A DNA stretch of 29,586 bases from JAHQVI01 sp050330195 (GCA_050330195.1 JBHJOB010000066.1:1-29586), one strand, 5' to 3'; positions 5,297-13,374 are shown, counted from the first letter of the stretch. Numbers and translations: made by a program. Notes: generated from the sequence alone by a model not told the origin.

Positions 5297-7693
5297 ATGA
5301 CAGAGCCTCGCCATCAGCACCTCAAGACCCTGGAGCAGCGGCTCCTCTGGCTCTCCCACTGGATGATCCATCATGCCAACCACATTCGCCCCAAGGTGGA
5401 CGGCATCAAGGTCGGCGGACATCAGGCCAGTTCGGCGTCGATGGTGTCGATCCTGACGGCGCTCTACTTTTCGGCGTTGCGTCCGGAGGATCGCGTCGCG
5501 GTGAAGCCGCATGCCTCGCCGGTCTTCCATGCGATGCAGTATCTGATGGGAAACCAGACGAGGGAAAAGCTGGAGGCTTTTCGTGGCTATGGTGGCGCGC
5601 AGAGCTATCCGAGCCGGACCAAGGATGTAGATGATGTCGACTTCTCCACCGGCTCCGTCGGCCTGGGCGTCGGCATCACCGCGCTGGCATCGATCGTTCA
5701 GGATTTCATCGCCGCCAAGGAGTGGGGCGCCGACCTCAAGCTCGGACGCATGGTGGCGCTGCTTGGCGATGCGGAGCTGGATGAGGGCAACATCTACGAG
5801 ACCCTGCAGGAAGGCTGGAAGAACGACCTTCGCAACTGCTGGTGGATTGTCGACTACAATCGCCAGTCGCTCGACGGCATCGTCCGTGAAGGGCTGTTCG
5901 GGCGGATCGAGAAAATTTTCGACGCCTTCGGCTGGGATGTCGTGCGGGTGAAATACGGCGCGTTGCAGCGATCCGCTTTCGCGGAGCCGGGCGGGGACCG
6001 ACTGCGCGACTGGATCGACAATTGCCCCAATCAGGACTATGCGGCGCTGACCTTCATGGGAGGCGGCGTCTGGCGCAAGCGCCTGATGGACGATCTCGGC
6101 GATCCGGGGGACGTCTCGGCACTTATCGAGCGCCGCAACGACGCCGAGCTTTCCGCTCTCATGGAGAATCTCGGCGGCAACTGCGTGGCGACCATGGCCG
6201 AGGCATTCGCGTCAGTCGACCACGACCGGCCGACCTGCTTTCTCGCCTATACGATCAAGGGCTGGGGCACGCCGATCGCCGGCCACAAGGATAACCACGG
6301 TGGCCTGATGACGGCGAAGCAGTTTGCCGCGTGGCAGGCGCACATGGGCGTGGCTCCCGGCGAGGAATGGGAACCATTCGCCGGCGTTCCGGATGCGGCT
6401 GCGCTGAAGGAATTTCTAGCAGAGGCGCCGTTCTTTTCCGGCGGACGCCGCCGCTACGATGACGCCCGTCTCGATGTGCCCGCGATCGAGATCGATGCGT
6501 CCCGCGAAGTTTCCACCCAGGCCGCGTTCGGCAAGATCCTCGACAATCTCGCGAAAGGCGAAAGCGAATTGGCGGAGCGTATCCTGACGACCTCGCCGGA
6601 CGTCACCGGCACCACAAGCCTCGGCCCGTGGGTCAATCGCCGCAAGCTCTTCGCACGGCACGAGTTGGCGGACGCCTTCATCGAGCACCGAATCCCCTCC
6701 ACCGCGAAATGGAATTTCGCGCCTGACGGGCAACATATCGAACTCGGCATCGCGGAGATGAACCTCTTCCTGCTTCTCGGAGCGGCAGGGCTCAGCCACT
6801 CCTTGTTCGGCAAGCGGATCATCCCGATCGGCACTGTCTACGATCCGTTCGTCTGCCGGGGGCTCGATGCGCTCAACTACGCCTGCTATCAGGATGCGCG
6901 CTTCATCATCGTGGGGACGCCGTCTGGCGTGACCCTCGCGCCCGAGGGCGGGGCGCACCAGTCTATCGGCACGCCGCTGATCGGCATGAGCCAGGACGGC
7001 CTGGCGGCGTTTGAGCCGGCCTTTGCGGACGAACTGGCGGCGATCATGGAATGGGCGTTCGATTACATGCAGCGGGAAGGCAAGGGAGACCGGGATGAGC
7101 GCACATGGCTTCGTGACGAGACCGGAGGATCGGTCTATCTGCGTCTGAGCACCAAGCCGCTCGAACAGCCGGTCAAGCGCATCGACGATGATTTCAGGCA
7201 GGGCGCGATCGACGGGGCTTACTGGCTGCGCAAGCCCGGTCCCAACTGTTCGGTCGTCATCGCCTATCAGGGAGCCGTCGCGGACGAAGCGATCGCCGCG
7301 GCGGGCATGATCGGCGAAGTGCGCCGCGATATCGGCGTGCTGGCCGTAACGTCGGCCGACCGCCTGAATGCGGGCTGGACGGCGGCGCAGCGCGAAAGGG
7401 CACGCGGCAATGGCAAGGCGAGGAGCCATGTTGAAACCCTGCTCGATCCGCTGCCGGACAACTGCGTGCTCGTCACGGTCATCGACGGACATCCCGCAAC
7501 GCTCTCCTGGCTCGGCGCGGTGGCAGGCCACAGGACGATTCCGCACGGCGTCGAGCATTTCGGCCAGACCGGGACGATCGGCGATCTCTATCGTCACTTC
7601 CGCATCGACCGCCAGTCGCTCGCCGCATCGGTGAATGAGTTGACGGTCGGAAAGCGCTCTCGCCTGGAAGCCTACGCGCCGCAAAGTCGATAG
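5297..7693 (+). CDS. AceE/MdeB-type single-chain 2-oxoacid dehydrogenase E1 (thiamine diphosphate), probable 2-oxobutyrate-using enzyme
   Basis: The 798-residue protein looks like the homodimeric E1 family (AceE). It has KVGGHQASSASMVSIL near residue 38, SVGLGVGITALAS near 120, and the thiamine diphosphate motif GDAELDEGN (157-165) ending at N188. In the second half are GQHIELGIAEMNLF, which carries the conserved acidic residue of the pyrimidine domain, and GTPSGVTLAPEGGAHQSIG. Compared with E. coli AceE (about 887 aa), homology begins where AceE residue 80 or so would be, so the N-terminal segment that docks E2 is absent. No E2 or E3 gene is nearby. The preceding gene makes 2-oxobutyrate. 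In Pseudomonas putida the AceE homologue MdeB follows methionine gamma-lyase, another 2-oxobutyrate producer, under an Lrp-type regulator. The substrate is inferred; transketolase is the usual mis-annotation. Confidence 0.8.
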   Translation: MTEPRHQHLKTLEQRLLWLSHWMIHHANHIRPKVDGIKVGGHQASSASMVSILTALYFSALRPEDRVAVKPHASPVFHAMQYLMGNQTREKLEAFRGYGGAQSYPSRTKDVDDVDFSTGSVGLGVGITALASIVQDFIAAKEWGADLKLGRMVALLGDAELDEGNIYETLQEGWKNDLRNCWWIVDYNRQSLDGIVREGLFGRIEKIFDAFGWDVVRVKYGALQRSAFAEPGGDRLRDWIDNCPNQDYAALTFMGGGVWRKRLMDDLGDPGDVSALIERRNDAELSALMENLGGNCVATMAEAFASVDHDRPTCFLAYTIKGWGTPIAGHKDNHGGLMTAKQFAAWQAHMGVAPGEEWEPFAGVPDAAALKEFLAEAPFFSGGRRRYDDARLDVPAIEIDASREVSTQAAFGKILDNLAKGESELAERILTTSPDVTGTTSLGPWVNRRKLFARHELADAFIEHRIPSTAKWNFAPDGQHIELGIAEMNLFLLLGAAGLSHSLFGKRIIPIGTVYDPFVCRGLDALNYACYQDARFIIVGTPSGVTLAPEGGAHQSIGTPLIGMSQDGLAAFEPAFADELAAIMEWAFDYMQREGKGDRDERTWLRDETGGSVYLRLSTKPLEQPVKRIDDDFRQGAIDGAYWLRKPGPNCSVVIAYQGAVADEAIAAAGMIGEVRRDIGVLAVTSADRLNAGWTAAQRERARGNGKARSHVETLLDPLPDNCVLVTVIDGHPATLSWLGAVAGHRTIPHGVEHFGQTGTIGDLYRHFRIDRQSLAASVNELTVGKRSRLEAYAPQSR

Positions 7694-7764
7694 GAGCTTC
7701 CGAAGCGTTCGGCAATGACATCAGCCGTTCACCTATCCGGCGCAACGGTCACGGAAGCGAAAGA

Positions 7765-8391
7765 CTACAGAGCCGCACGCTCGGATAACAAGGCTGCGTC
7801 ATTCAGTTTGACCTGTGCCGCAGCGATGGACTCCGCGCGATCCTCCGGACCAAGCGCCAACTTTTCCGCGCGCACGAAGGTTACGTCGCTGATCCCCATG
7901 AAGCCCAGCAGGACTTGCAAATGCGGCTCTTGAGAATCCATCACGCGAGCGGGACCCTCGCTGTACAAGCCACCCCGCGTCATCACGACGATGGCGCGCT
8001 TGTTCCGCAGCAAGCCTTCAGGACCAGCCTCCGTGTAGCGGAAGGTCACGCCGACTCGCAGAACGTGGTCGAACCACGCCTTGAGTGTGGAAGGCATACC
8101 GAAATTGTACATCGGGGCGCCAATGATGATCGTGTCGGCGGCCTGGAGTTCGCCGATCAGCCGGTCGGAGAGTTCTCTCGCCCGAGCCTGTGCAGCGGTC
8201 TGGGGCTCGCCCCGAAGCGCGGCCGCTGAATCTGAACCAAGATGCGGAATCGGGGTCGTGCCGAGATCGCGTTCGATGATCGTCAAGCCTGGCGCTTCCC
8301 GGCGCAGTTGATCAGCCGTGTTGCGTATGAGTTGGTTGGAGACTGACGCCTCCCCCAGCGCACTGCTGGTAAGAACAAGTGCTGTCGACAT
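7765..8391 (-). CDS. azoR: FMN-dependent NADH azoreductase
   Basis: The 208-residue flavodoxin-fold protein matches the AzoR family (about 200 aa), which reduces quinones and azo compounds with NADH through FMN in the cytoplasm. Supporting motifs are the N-terminal strand MSTALVLTSSALGEASVSNQ, where serines bind the FMN phosphate; IIIGAPMYNFGMPSTLKAWF (about 89-107), the family's FMN and dimer signature; and VVMTRGGLYSEG. The start at 8391 is set by a strong AGGAGGTCCGAAA ribosome binding site; a longer frame to 8466 lacks one. The gene is divergent from a LysR-type regulator with 112 bases between, so that regulator is the obvious controller, probably in response to quinones or electrophiles. 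It converges on the E1 gene (7693). Confidence 0.87.
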   Translation of the reverse strand: MSTALVLTSSALGEASVSNQLIRNTADQLRREAPGLTIIERDLGTTPIPHLGSDSAAALRGEPQTAAQARARELSDRLIGELQAADTIIIGAPMYNFGMPSTLKAWFDHVLRVGVTFRYTEAGPEGLLRNKRAIVVMTRGGLYSEGPARVMDSQEPHLQVLLGFMGISDVTFVRAEKLALGPEDRAESIAAAQVKLNDAALLSERAAL

Positions 8392-8436
8392 TTTCGGACC
8401 TCCTGAGCTCTCTTCATTCATCGAACTCGAAGGTAA

Positions 8437-8455
8437 TGATGCGATATTCGCATCA
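8437..8455. promoter_or_regulatory. Perfect inverted repeat between azoR and the LysR gene
   Basis: TGATGCGA (8437-8444) and TCGCATCA (8448-8455) are exact inverted repeats around TAT. It lies 46 bases upstream of azoR and 49 bases upstream of the regulator start, nearly central. It is the best candidate for the main regulator-binding site controlling both genes. Confidence 0.6.
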
Positions 8456-8478
8456 GAAGACCCCAATGTTGCACCAGA

Positions 8479-8499
8479 TTGTTGCTAAAAATGGAACAA
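8479..8499. promoter_or_regulatory. TTGTT-N11-AACAA box at the LysR gene start
   Basis: TTGTT (8479-8483) and AACAA (8495-8499) are inverted repeats with an 11-base spacer, which is the T-N11-A pattern typical of LysR-type binding sites. The box ends four bases before the ATG at 8504 and covers the weak ribosome binding site, so binding there would repress the regulator's own gene. Confidence 0.45.
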
Positions 8500-8503
8500 C
8501 GTC

Positions 8504-9436
8504 ATGAGCGAACTGGATGATCTGAGGAGCTTCGTCGAGGTCGTTGAGGCCGGAGGTTTCGGCCGGGCCGCTGAGCGTATGGGGATCGCGAAGTCCATCG
8601 TCAGCCGCCGCATCGCGCGTCTGGAAGCCGATCTCGGCACGCCGCTTCTGAGTCGGACAACGCGCGGCATAAGCCCGACCGAAGCCGGACTGGAATTCAA
8701 GGCCCGTTGCGAACGCATTCTGGCGGATTACGATGAGGCGCGCGAATCCGCTTCACAGCAAGGAGGCGCAATCGTCGGACGGCTTCGGCTTTCCGTGCCG
8801 GTGTCATTCGGCGTGCGCCATGTGGCCCCGATCCTGGCGGATCTGGTTCACCGTCATCCAAGACTGGAGCTGGATGTATCCTATAGCGACCGGATCGAAG
8901 ATCTGATCACGGAGCGGTACGATCTGGCGATCCGCATCGGCGCCTTGCAGGATTCCAGCCTCGTGGCTCGCAGGATTGCGCCTGCCTGGGCTGTCCTGGT
9001 GGCGAGTCCGACTTACCTCGGTCAGCATGGACGCCCCGAGACACCGAATGATCTTCCGGCGCATGAATGTCTGCTCTATTCCGGCAGCACGGCAAAAGAC
9101 TGGCAGTTTCGCTCAGGAAAGCGCCTGCTCTCGATGCGGCCTCGTGGACGCCTGTGCTCAGACAGCGGCGACGCCATACTGCGCTGGACCGAAGCCGGGC
9201 TCGGCATCGCATACCTGCCGACTTTTCTGGTTTCCGACGCTATCGAGCGCGGCACGGTGGAACCGCTCCTGCTTGATTATCCCGGTCCCGAATTCGGCAT
9301 CTTCGTCGTGCGCCCGCCGGGAGTTCAGGTTTCCGCGAAGGTCCGCCTCCTGATCGATACATTCGTGGAGCGGTTCGGAGGCGTACCTTTCTGGGACCGA
9401 TGCATGATGCACCAGACCGAGCAAATCGGTAAGTAG
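8504..9436 (+). CDS. LysR-family transcriptional regulator
   Basis: The 310-residue protein has a winged helix-turn-helix at residues 1-60 (LRSFVEVVEAGGFGRAAERM, then SRRIARLEADLGTPLLSR and TPTEAG-like ending SPTEAGLEF). A periplasmic-binding-protein-like effector domain follows from about 90 to 295 (RLRLSVPVSFGVRHVAPIL, RYDLAIRIGALQDSSLVARR, and GIAYLPTFLVSDAIERG). The segment pattern is that of the CrgA/DhcR-like LysR subgroup, which often sits divergent to oxidoreductases. It is divergent from azoR and shares two inverted repeats with it. The predicted role is to sense quinone-like or electrophilic compounds, inferred only from its target. The C-terminal tail after the effector domain (FWDRCMMHQTEQIGK) is slightly longer than usual. 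Confidence 0.88.
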   Translation: MSELDDLRSFVEVVEAGGFGRAAERMGIAKSIVSRRIARLEADLGTPLLSRTTRGISPTEAGLEFKARCERILADYDEARESASQQGGAIVGRLRLSVPVSFGVRHVAPILADLVHRHPRLELDVSYSDRIEDLITERYDLAIRIGALQDSSLVARRIAPAWAVLVASPTYLGQHGRPETPNDLPAHECLLYSGSTAKDWQFRSGKRLLSMRPRGRLCSDSGDAILRWTEAGLGIAYLPTFLVSDAIERGTVEPLLLDYPGPEFGIFVVRPPGVQVSAKVRLLIDTFVERFGGVPFWDRCMMHQTEQIGK

Positions 9437-9563
9437 GCGAACAATCGTCGAGATGCTTCTGGAAACAATTCGTCAGGCGCGCGCGAACATCCGACACTGA
9501 TCGGCGATCACGGGCATGGATGGCTACCGCCTTTTGCGCCGGTCAGCAACGTCACCCGGCCGG

Positions 9564-10496
9564 CTATTCGTAACGGAGCGCATCGATCGGATTGAGCTGC
9601 GCCGCTTGCCGCGCCGGGACATAGCCGAAGATGACGCCGACCGCCGCCGATGCGCCAATTCCCACCGCTACAATCGTGCTGCTGACGAGAACCGGCCAAC
9701 CGGCCAACCCCGCGATTGCATAGGTCGCTCCGATACCTAGCACCAGTCCGATGATGCCGCCGGCGAGGCAAAGCACGATGGCCTCTGTCAGGAATTGCGC
9801 CAGAATATCCCGCTTGCGGGCTCCGACCGCCATGCGCAGGCCAATCTCGCGGGTCCGCTCCGTCACCGAAACCAGCATGATATTCATGATGCCGATGCCG
9901 CCGACGATCAACGAGATCGCCGCCGTGGCCGCAAGCAGCCATGTCAGCGTCTGCTGGGCGGCGCTTCGGGCTTCCACGATCTCGGCCACATTGCGGACGC
10001 GGAAATCATCCTGCACGCCGGGCCGGATGCGCCGCCGCTGACGGAGCAAATCGACGATGTCCTCTTCGGCGCGGGCGAGGTCCGCCCCGTCCTGGATCTT
10101 GACCAGAATGGACCCGGCCTGGTTCGGGACGGTCGCATCGTTGCCCGCCAGTCTTGCCCTGGCGGTCGATAGCGGGACCAGAACGATGTCGTCCTGATCG
10201 CGGAAACCGCCCGCCTGCCCGCGCGTCTGCATCACGCCGATCACTTCGAGCGGCGCGCCGCCAATGCGAATGCTTTCGCCGATGGCGATGCCGCCGCCAA
10301 ACACTTCGCGCACGACCGACGAACCCAGCACCGCGACTTTTGCGCCGCGTGCGACCTGGTCAGGCGTGAAATAATAACCGTCAGCGATCTCCCAGTCGCG
10401 CACATAGGGAAAGTCCGCATTGGTGCCGGTTACGCTGGTTGTCCAGTTGCGATTGCCGTAAATGATCGGCGCATTGACGGACAGGCTTCCGGTCAC
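9564..10496 (-). CDS. MacB-type ABC exporter permease, C-terminal part (separated by a frameshift)
   Basis: This frame opens at GTG 10496, overlapping the stop codon of the N-terminal piece, and encodes the rest of a MacB/FtsX-type permease. It covers the second part of the periplasmic core domain (GNRNWTTSVTGTNADFPYVR, then VAVLGSSVVREVFGG) and three membrane helices (LLAATAAISLIVGGIGIMNI, a middle one near AIVLCLAGGIIGLVLGIG, and one near IVAVGIGASAAVGVIFGY). It ends in the usual PARQAAQLNPIDALRYE. The sequence RTREIGLRMAVGARKRDI is the family hallmark coupling helix. Without the first helix in the other frame it cannot make a normal transporter. The piece together with 10493-10795 gives about 410 residues, the usual size of a stand-alone MacB permease. 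Confidence 0.8.
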   Translation of the reverse strand: MTGSLSVNAPIIYGNRNWTTSVTGTNADFPYVRDWEIADGYYFTPDQVARGAKVAVLGSSVVREVFGGGIAIGESIRIGGAPLEVIGVMQTRGQAGGFRDQDDIVLVPLSTARARLAGNDATVPNQAGSILVKIQDGADLARAEEDIVDLLRQRRRIRPGVQDDFRVRNVAEIVEARSAAQQTLTWLLAATAAISLIVGGIGIMNIMLVSVTERTREIGLRMAVGARKRDILAQFLTEAIVLCLAGGIIGLVLGIGATYAIAGLAGWPVLVSSTIVAVGIGASAAVGVIFGYVPARQAAQLNPIDALRYE

Positions 10497-10795
10497 GGGG
10501 CAACGCCGTCGATGCGCTCACGGATTGCCTCCATATCGCCTTCCGAGAGCGGCGTGGCCGTTCCCGCGCCGCCCCTGGAGCGGCCGGAACGCGACGAGCC
10601 CGGTGAAATCGTCAGCATGTTGGTGCCGAGGCGGCTGATGCTGCGCTCCACTTCCTGTCTCGCACCGCTGCCAATTGCGGACATGACGATCACCGAGGCA
10701 ACGCCGATGATGACGCCAAGCGCCGTCAGCAGGCTGCGCATGGCGTTCAGCCGGATTGCAGAGAGTGCGGACGTCAGATAAGTCGCAAAGTTCAT
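10493..10795 (-). CDS. MacB-type ABC exporter permease, N-terminal part (separated by a frameshift)
   Basis: The 100 residues hold the first membrane helix with its cytoplasmic lead (YLTSALSAIRLNAMRSLLTA, then LGVIIGVASVIVMSAIG) and the start of the periplasmic domain (ISRLGTNMLTISPGSSRSG). The frame stops inside that domain at GVAP. The family sequence continues without a gap in the next frame as VTGSLSVNAP, so one base is missing in the CCCC run directly before the stop. The start ATG overlaps the stop of the ATPase gene (ATGA), showing tight coupling. Either the permease is broken in this strain, the read has an error, or ribosomes slip or restart at the GTGA overlap. Confidence 0.75.
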   Translation of the reverse strand: MNFATYLTSALSAIRLNAMRSLLTALGVIIGVASVIVMSAIGSGARQEVERSISRLGTNMLTISPGSSRSGRSRGGAGTATPLSEGDMEAIRERIDGVAP

Positions 10796-11529
10796 GCCAT
10801 TACCTTTGGCGTCTGCATCACATCGTCCACCAGCATGCCGTCGCGGAACCGCAGGAGGCGCTCGGCGTAATCCGCAATATCGGCCTCGTGCGTGACCATG
10901 ATGATGGTCATGCCCGTCCCGTGCAGCTTGGTGAACAGCTCCATGATGTCTTTCGAGGTCTGGGTGTCGAGCGCGCCGGTCGGCTCATCCGCCAGAATAA
11001 GCTGAGGGTTGGTGACGAGCGCGCGGGCAATGGCGACGCGCTGCTGCTGACCGCCCGACAATTGCGCGGGCGTGTGATCCTGCCGGTCGCCGAGACCGAC
11101 TTCGACAAGCCGCCTCTGCGCCGCCTCGTCCATATCCTCCGCCGGAGACATTGAGTAAAGCAGCGGCAGTCTGACATTGTCGCGTGCCGACGTCCGGCGC
11201 AGCAGATTGAACTGTTGGAAGACAAAGCCGATAACGCGATTGCGCAGATGAGCAAGCTCGTCATCGTTCAGCCCGCTCACATCGGTTCCGCCGATCGAAA
11301 GGCTGCCGGTCGTGGGCGTATCGAGCGCGCCCATCAGGTTGAGCAGCGTCGACTTGCCCGATCCCGATGGTCCCATGATGGCGACGAACTCGCCGGGCCG
11401 CACGTCGAAGCTGACGCCGCGCAGCACCTGAATCGAGTGCTCGCCCATGCTGTAGGTCTTGGTGAGATCACGGCAGGAAACGACCGGTTGCGCATCTCGC
11501 CGCGACGCCTCGGCTGGCTTGCTGCTCAT
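10792..11529 (-). CDS. MacB/LolD-type ABC transporter ATP-binding protein
   Basis: The 245-residue cytoplasmic ATPase powers the adjacent MacB-type permease. Visible motifs are Walker A GPSGSGKS (residues 53-60), the Q-loop within FVFQQFNLL, the signature LSGGQQQRVAIARAL, Walker B LILADEPTGALD and the H-loop VTHE. The sequence DEPTGALDTQTS is typical of the LolD/MacB/FtsE subfamily, which works by mechanotransmission rather than by carrying substrate through the permease. The gene overlaps its neighbours on both sides by ATGA (the adaptor ends at 11526 and the permease starts at 10795), so adaptor, ATPase and permease form one operon. An outer-membrane TolC-like partner is not in the window. 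Confidence 0.9.
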   Translation of the reverse strand: MSSKPAEASRRDAQPVVSCRDLTKTYSMGEHSIQVLRGVSFDVRPGEFVAIMGPSGSGKSTLLNLMGALDTPTTGSLSIGGTDVSGLNDDELAHLRNRVIGFVFQQFNLLRRTSARDNVRLPLLYSMSPAEDMDEAAQRRLVEVGLGDRQDHTPAQLSGGQQQRVAIARALVTNPQLILADEPTGALDTQTSKDIMELFTKLHGTGMTIIMVTHEADIADYAERLLRFRDGMLVDDVMQTPKVMA

Positions 11530-13070
11530 CGCCCGCCGCGTCCCCCGCGCCGGCTATCGGTCCCGCTTCCGCCATTCCGTCGCGCTCTGGTGACGACGCG
11601 ATCGCCTTCCTTCAACTCGCCCCGCAGAACCTCGCTGAAGCTTCCGTCGGAAAGGCCGAGCAGCAGACGGTGCGGTTGCAGGCCGTTCGGCGTCTGCGTC
11701 CACACATTTGCCGGGCGCGTCGAGGAGCGCCACTCGTCGCGCAACGCCTGGAAGGCCGTCATCTGCTCCGGTGTCAGGATGCCTTCCAGCACGCGCGTAA
11801 TGCGGCCGCGCCGCTCGGGCGCGCCACCGGAAACCACACGGGGACCGCGGATGCGCCGCGCGGATACTTCTGTCGATGTCTCAACCTCATTATCGGCATC
11901 CCCGCGCCGGGCGGCGCTGCGCTGTTCCCGGTCCAGTCGCGTCGCCGCCATTCCGGCGCTGAATTTTTCCGTCTGCTCAGCGGTCAATTCCAGCCTTTCG
12001 GAAAGAAGCGTTACAAGGGCTTCGTCGCGGTTCGGGCGCTCGGCAGGTTCCGTGGTATTCAAGCCAGCCGGGGGCGAGAACCGTTCCGCTTCGCCAGGGA
12101 CGCGCAAAACGTCACGCCGGGTTCCCGTCACGATGCGAACCGTTGCGGTCATGCCGGGCAGCAGCTTTTGCTGAGGGTTTTCCGCGCTCACGACAACTGT
12201 ATAGGTCACGACGTTGTTGGTCGTCGTGCCGGCGATCCGCACCTGCGCGACCTTGCCCGAGAAGACAAGATCGGGAAAGGCATCGACGGTGAATGTGACC
12301 GGCTGGTCCGTTTCGATCGCCCCGATGTCCGCTTCATCGACCAGAACGAGGATCTGGATCTGCTTCAGATCCTGCGCGATCTGGAACAGGATCGGCGCCT
12401 GCAGGCTGGCCGCCACCGTTCCGCCGGGGTCGATGTTCCGTGCGATAACGACGCCGTCGATCGGCGAACGGATCTCGGTGCGGTCCAGATCCAACCTGGC
12501 TTGCGACAGATCGGACTCGCCCTGCGCGACGTTCGCACGCGCATTCGCAAGCTGTGCTTCTGCGACCTGGACATCGGCACTTGCCGTCGTCAGTTGCGTT
12601 TCGGCCGTATCGAGCGTTGCGGCGGATGTGACATTCGTTGCCGCAAGCCTCCGCTGCCGCTCCACGGCCCGCTGAGCCTGTTCGAGCAGCGCCTTGGCTT
12701 TCGTTACGTTCGCTTCCTGAACCGCGACATTGGTTTTCGCAATGGCCAGCGCCGCTTCGGAGGAGGCAACGCGCGCAGCGAATGTGCGCGGGTCGATCAC
12801 GGCAAGACTGGCATTCTTGCTGACAGGCGAGTTGAAGTCGACATTGACGTCGGAAATCTGGCCGGAAAGCTGCGAACTGACATCGACGGTCACGAGCGCT
12901 TCGACCGCGCCCGTTGCGGAAATGCTGCGCTCGATCGAGCCGCGGCTGAGCTCCACAGTCTCGATTTCGTAGGTGGCGGGCTGTTCCCGCCAGAAGAAAT
13001 GCCACGCCCCGAATGCGCCCGCCGCGATAATCAGCAGTGCCAGAAGACTGCGCCCCCACCGTCGATTCAT
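11526..13070 (-). CDS. MacA-type periplasmic adaptor with an LTxxQ insert
   Basis: The 514-residue protein is a membrane-fusion adaptor for the MacAB-type exporter. A membrane anchor (residues 8-26, LLALLIIAAGAFGAWHFFW) is followed by the barrel/lipoyl half (VDVSSQLSGQISDVNVDFN), a helical hairpin (about 97-195, many AEAQLANAR-type heptads), the second lipoyl half (IRSPIDGVVIARNIDPGGTV) and a beta-barrel domain (to about 315). Adaptors of this type usually have about 400 residues. Here about 115 extra residues (roughly 335-450) sit before the membrane-proximal domain resumes at LQPHRLLLGLSDGSFSEVL. The insert contains LTAEQ (362-366) and LTPEQ (432-436), the paired motif of the Spy/CpxP family. 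The tail is Gly/Arg-rich. The exporter probably expels a toxic hydrophobic compound or peptide; the substrate is unknown. Confidence 0.85.
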   Translation of the reverse strand: MNRRWGRSLLALLIIAAGAFGAWHFFWREQPATYEIETVELSRGSIERSISATGAVEALVTVDVSSQLSGQISDVNVDFNSPVSKNASLAVIDPRTFAARVASSEAALAIAKTNVAVQEANVTKAKALLEQAQRAVERQRRLAATNVTSAATLDTAETQLTTASADVQVAEAQLANARANVAQGESDLSQARLDLDRTEIRSPIDGVVIARNIDPGGTVAASLQAPILFQIAQDLKQIQILVLVDEADIGAIETDQPVTFTVDAFPDLVFSGKVAQVRIAGTTTNNVVTYTVVVSAENPQQKLLPGMTATVRIVTGTRRDVLRVPGEAERFSPPAGLNTTEPAERPNRDEALVTLLSERLELTAEQTEKFSAGMAATRLDREQRSAARRGDADNEVETSTEVSARRIRGPRVVSGGAPERRGRITRVLEGILTPEQMTAFQALRDEWRSSTRPANVWTQTPNGLQPHRLLLGLSDGSFSEVLRGELKEGDRVVTRARRNGGSGTDSRRGGRGGR

Positions 13071-13374
13071 TGTTGTGCTTCCGCTCGTTTCCGCTGCTTT
13101 TTTTGTTTAAGCACGCCGCAGATGAACCAACCAGTAAAAACGCGTCACAAATTCTGACGGCTGAGAAAGCGCGGACACCGCTCGTGGCGCCGTTCAGCTA
13201 TTGACCGAAAAGCGTTTACGAGGATGAGAGCGGGGAGAACCGCGAATGCCGCTGGATAACGGGAACTGCCTCATTTAGAACACGCACATGGCAACACCGT
13301 CCCGCTCCAGCCGAAGATTCGGCGGATTCATTTCACAAGGTAATCATCGGACCATAGCCATCGAAAGACATCGG
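13071..13374. other. Divergent spacer between the exporter operon and the DUF3108 gene
   Basis: About 300 bases without a gene. It must hold the promoters of both the minus-strand exporter operon and the plus-strand DUF3108 gene. The T-rich run near 13099-13110 and the AT-rich stretch to 13155 lie on the exporter side. A TTGACC hexamer at 13201 could be a -35 element for the plus strand, but no good -10 box is found at normal spacing. No palindrome of note was seen. Confidence 0.35.

Noticed and set aside
6416..7684. Minus-strand frame of 422 residues opposite the E1 gene
   Set aside because: Shadow of the E1; Arg/His/Asp-rich translation without domain features.
11670..13157. Plus-strand frame of 495 residues opposite the adaptor
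   Set aside because: The minus-strand adaptor has an anchor, lipoyl halves and a helical hairpin, and is coupled to the ATPase; the plus frame has none of this.
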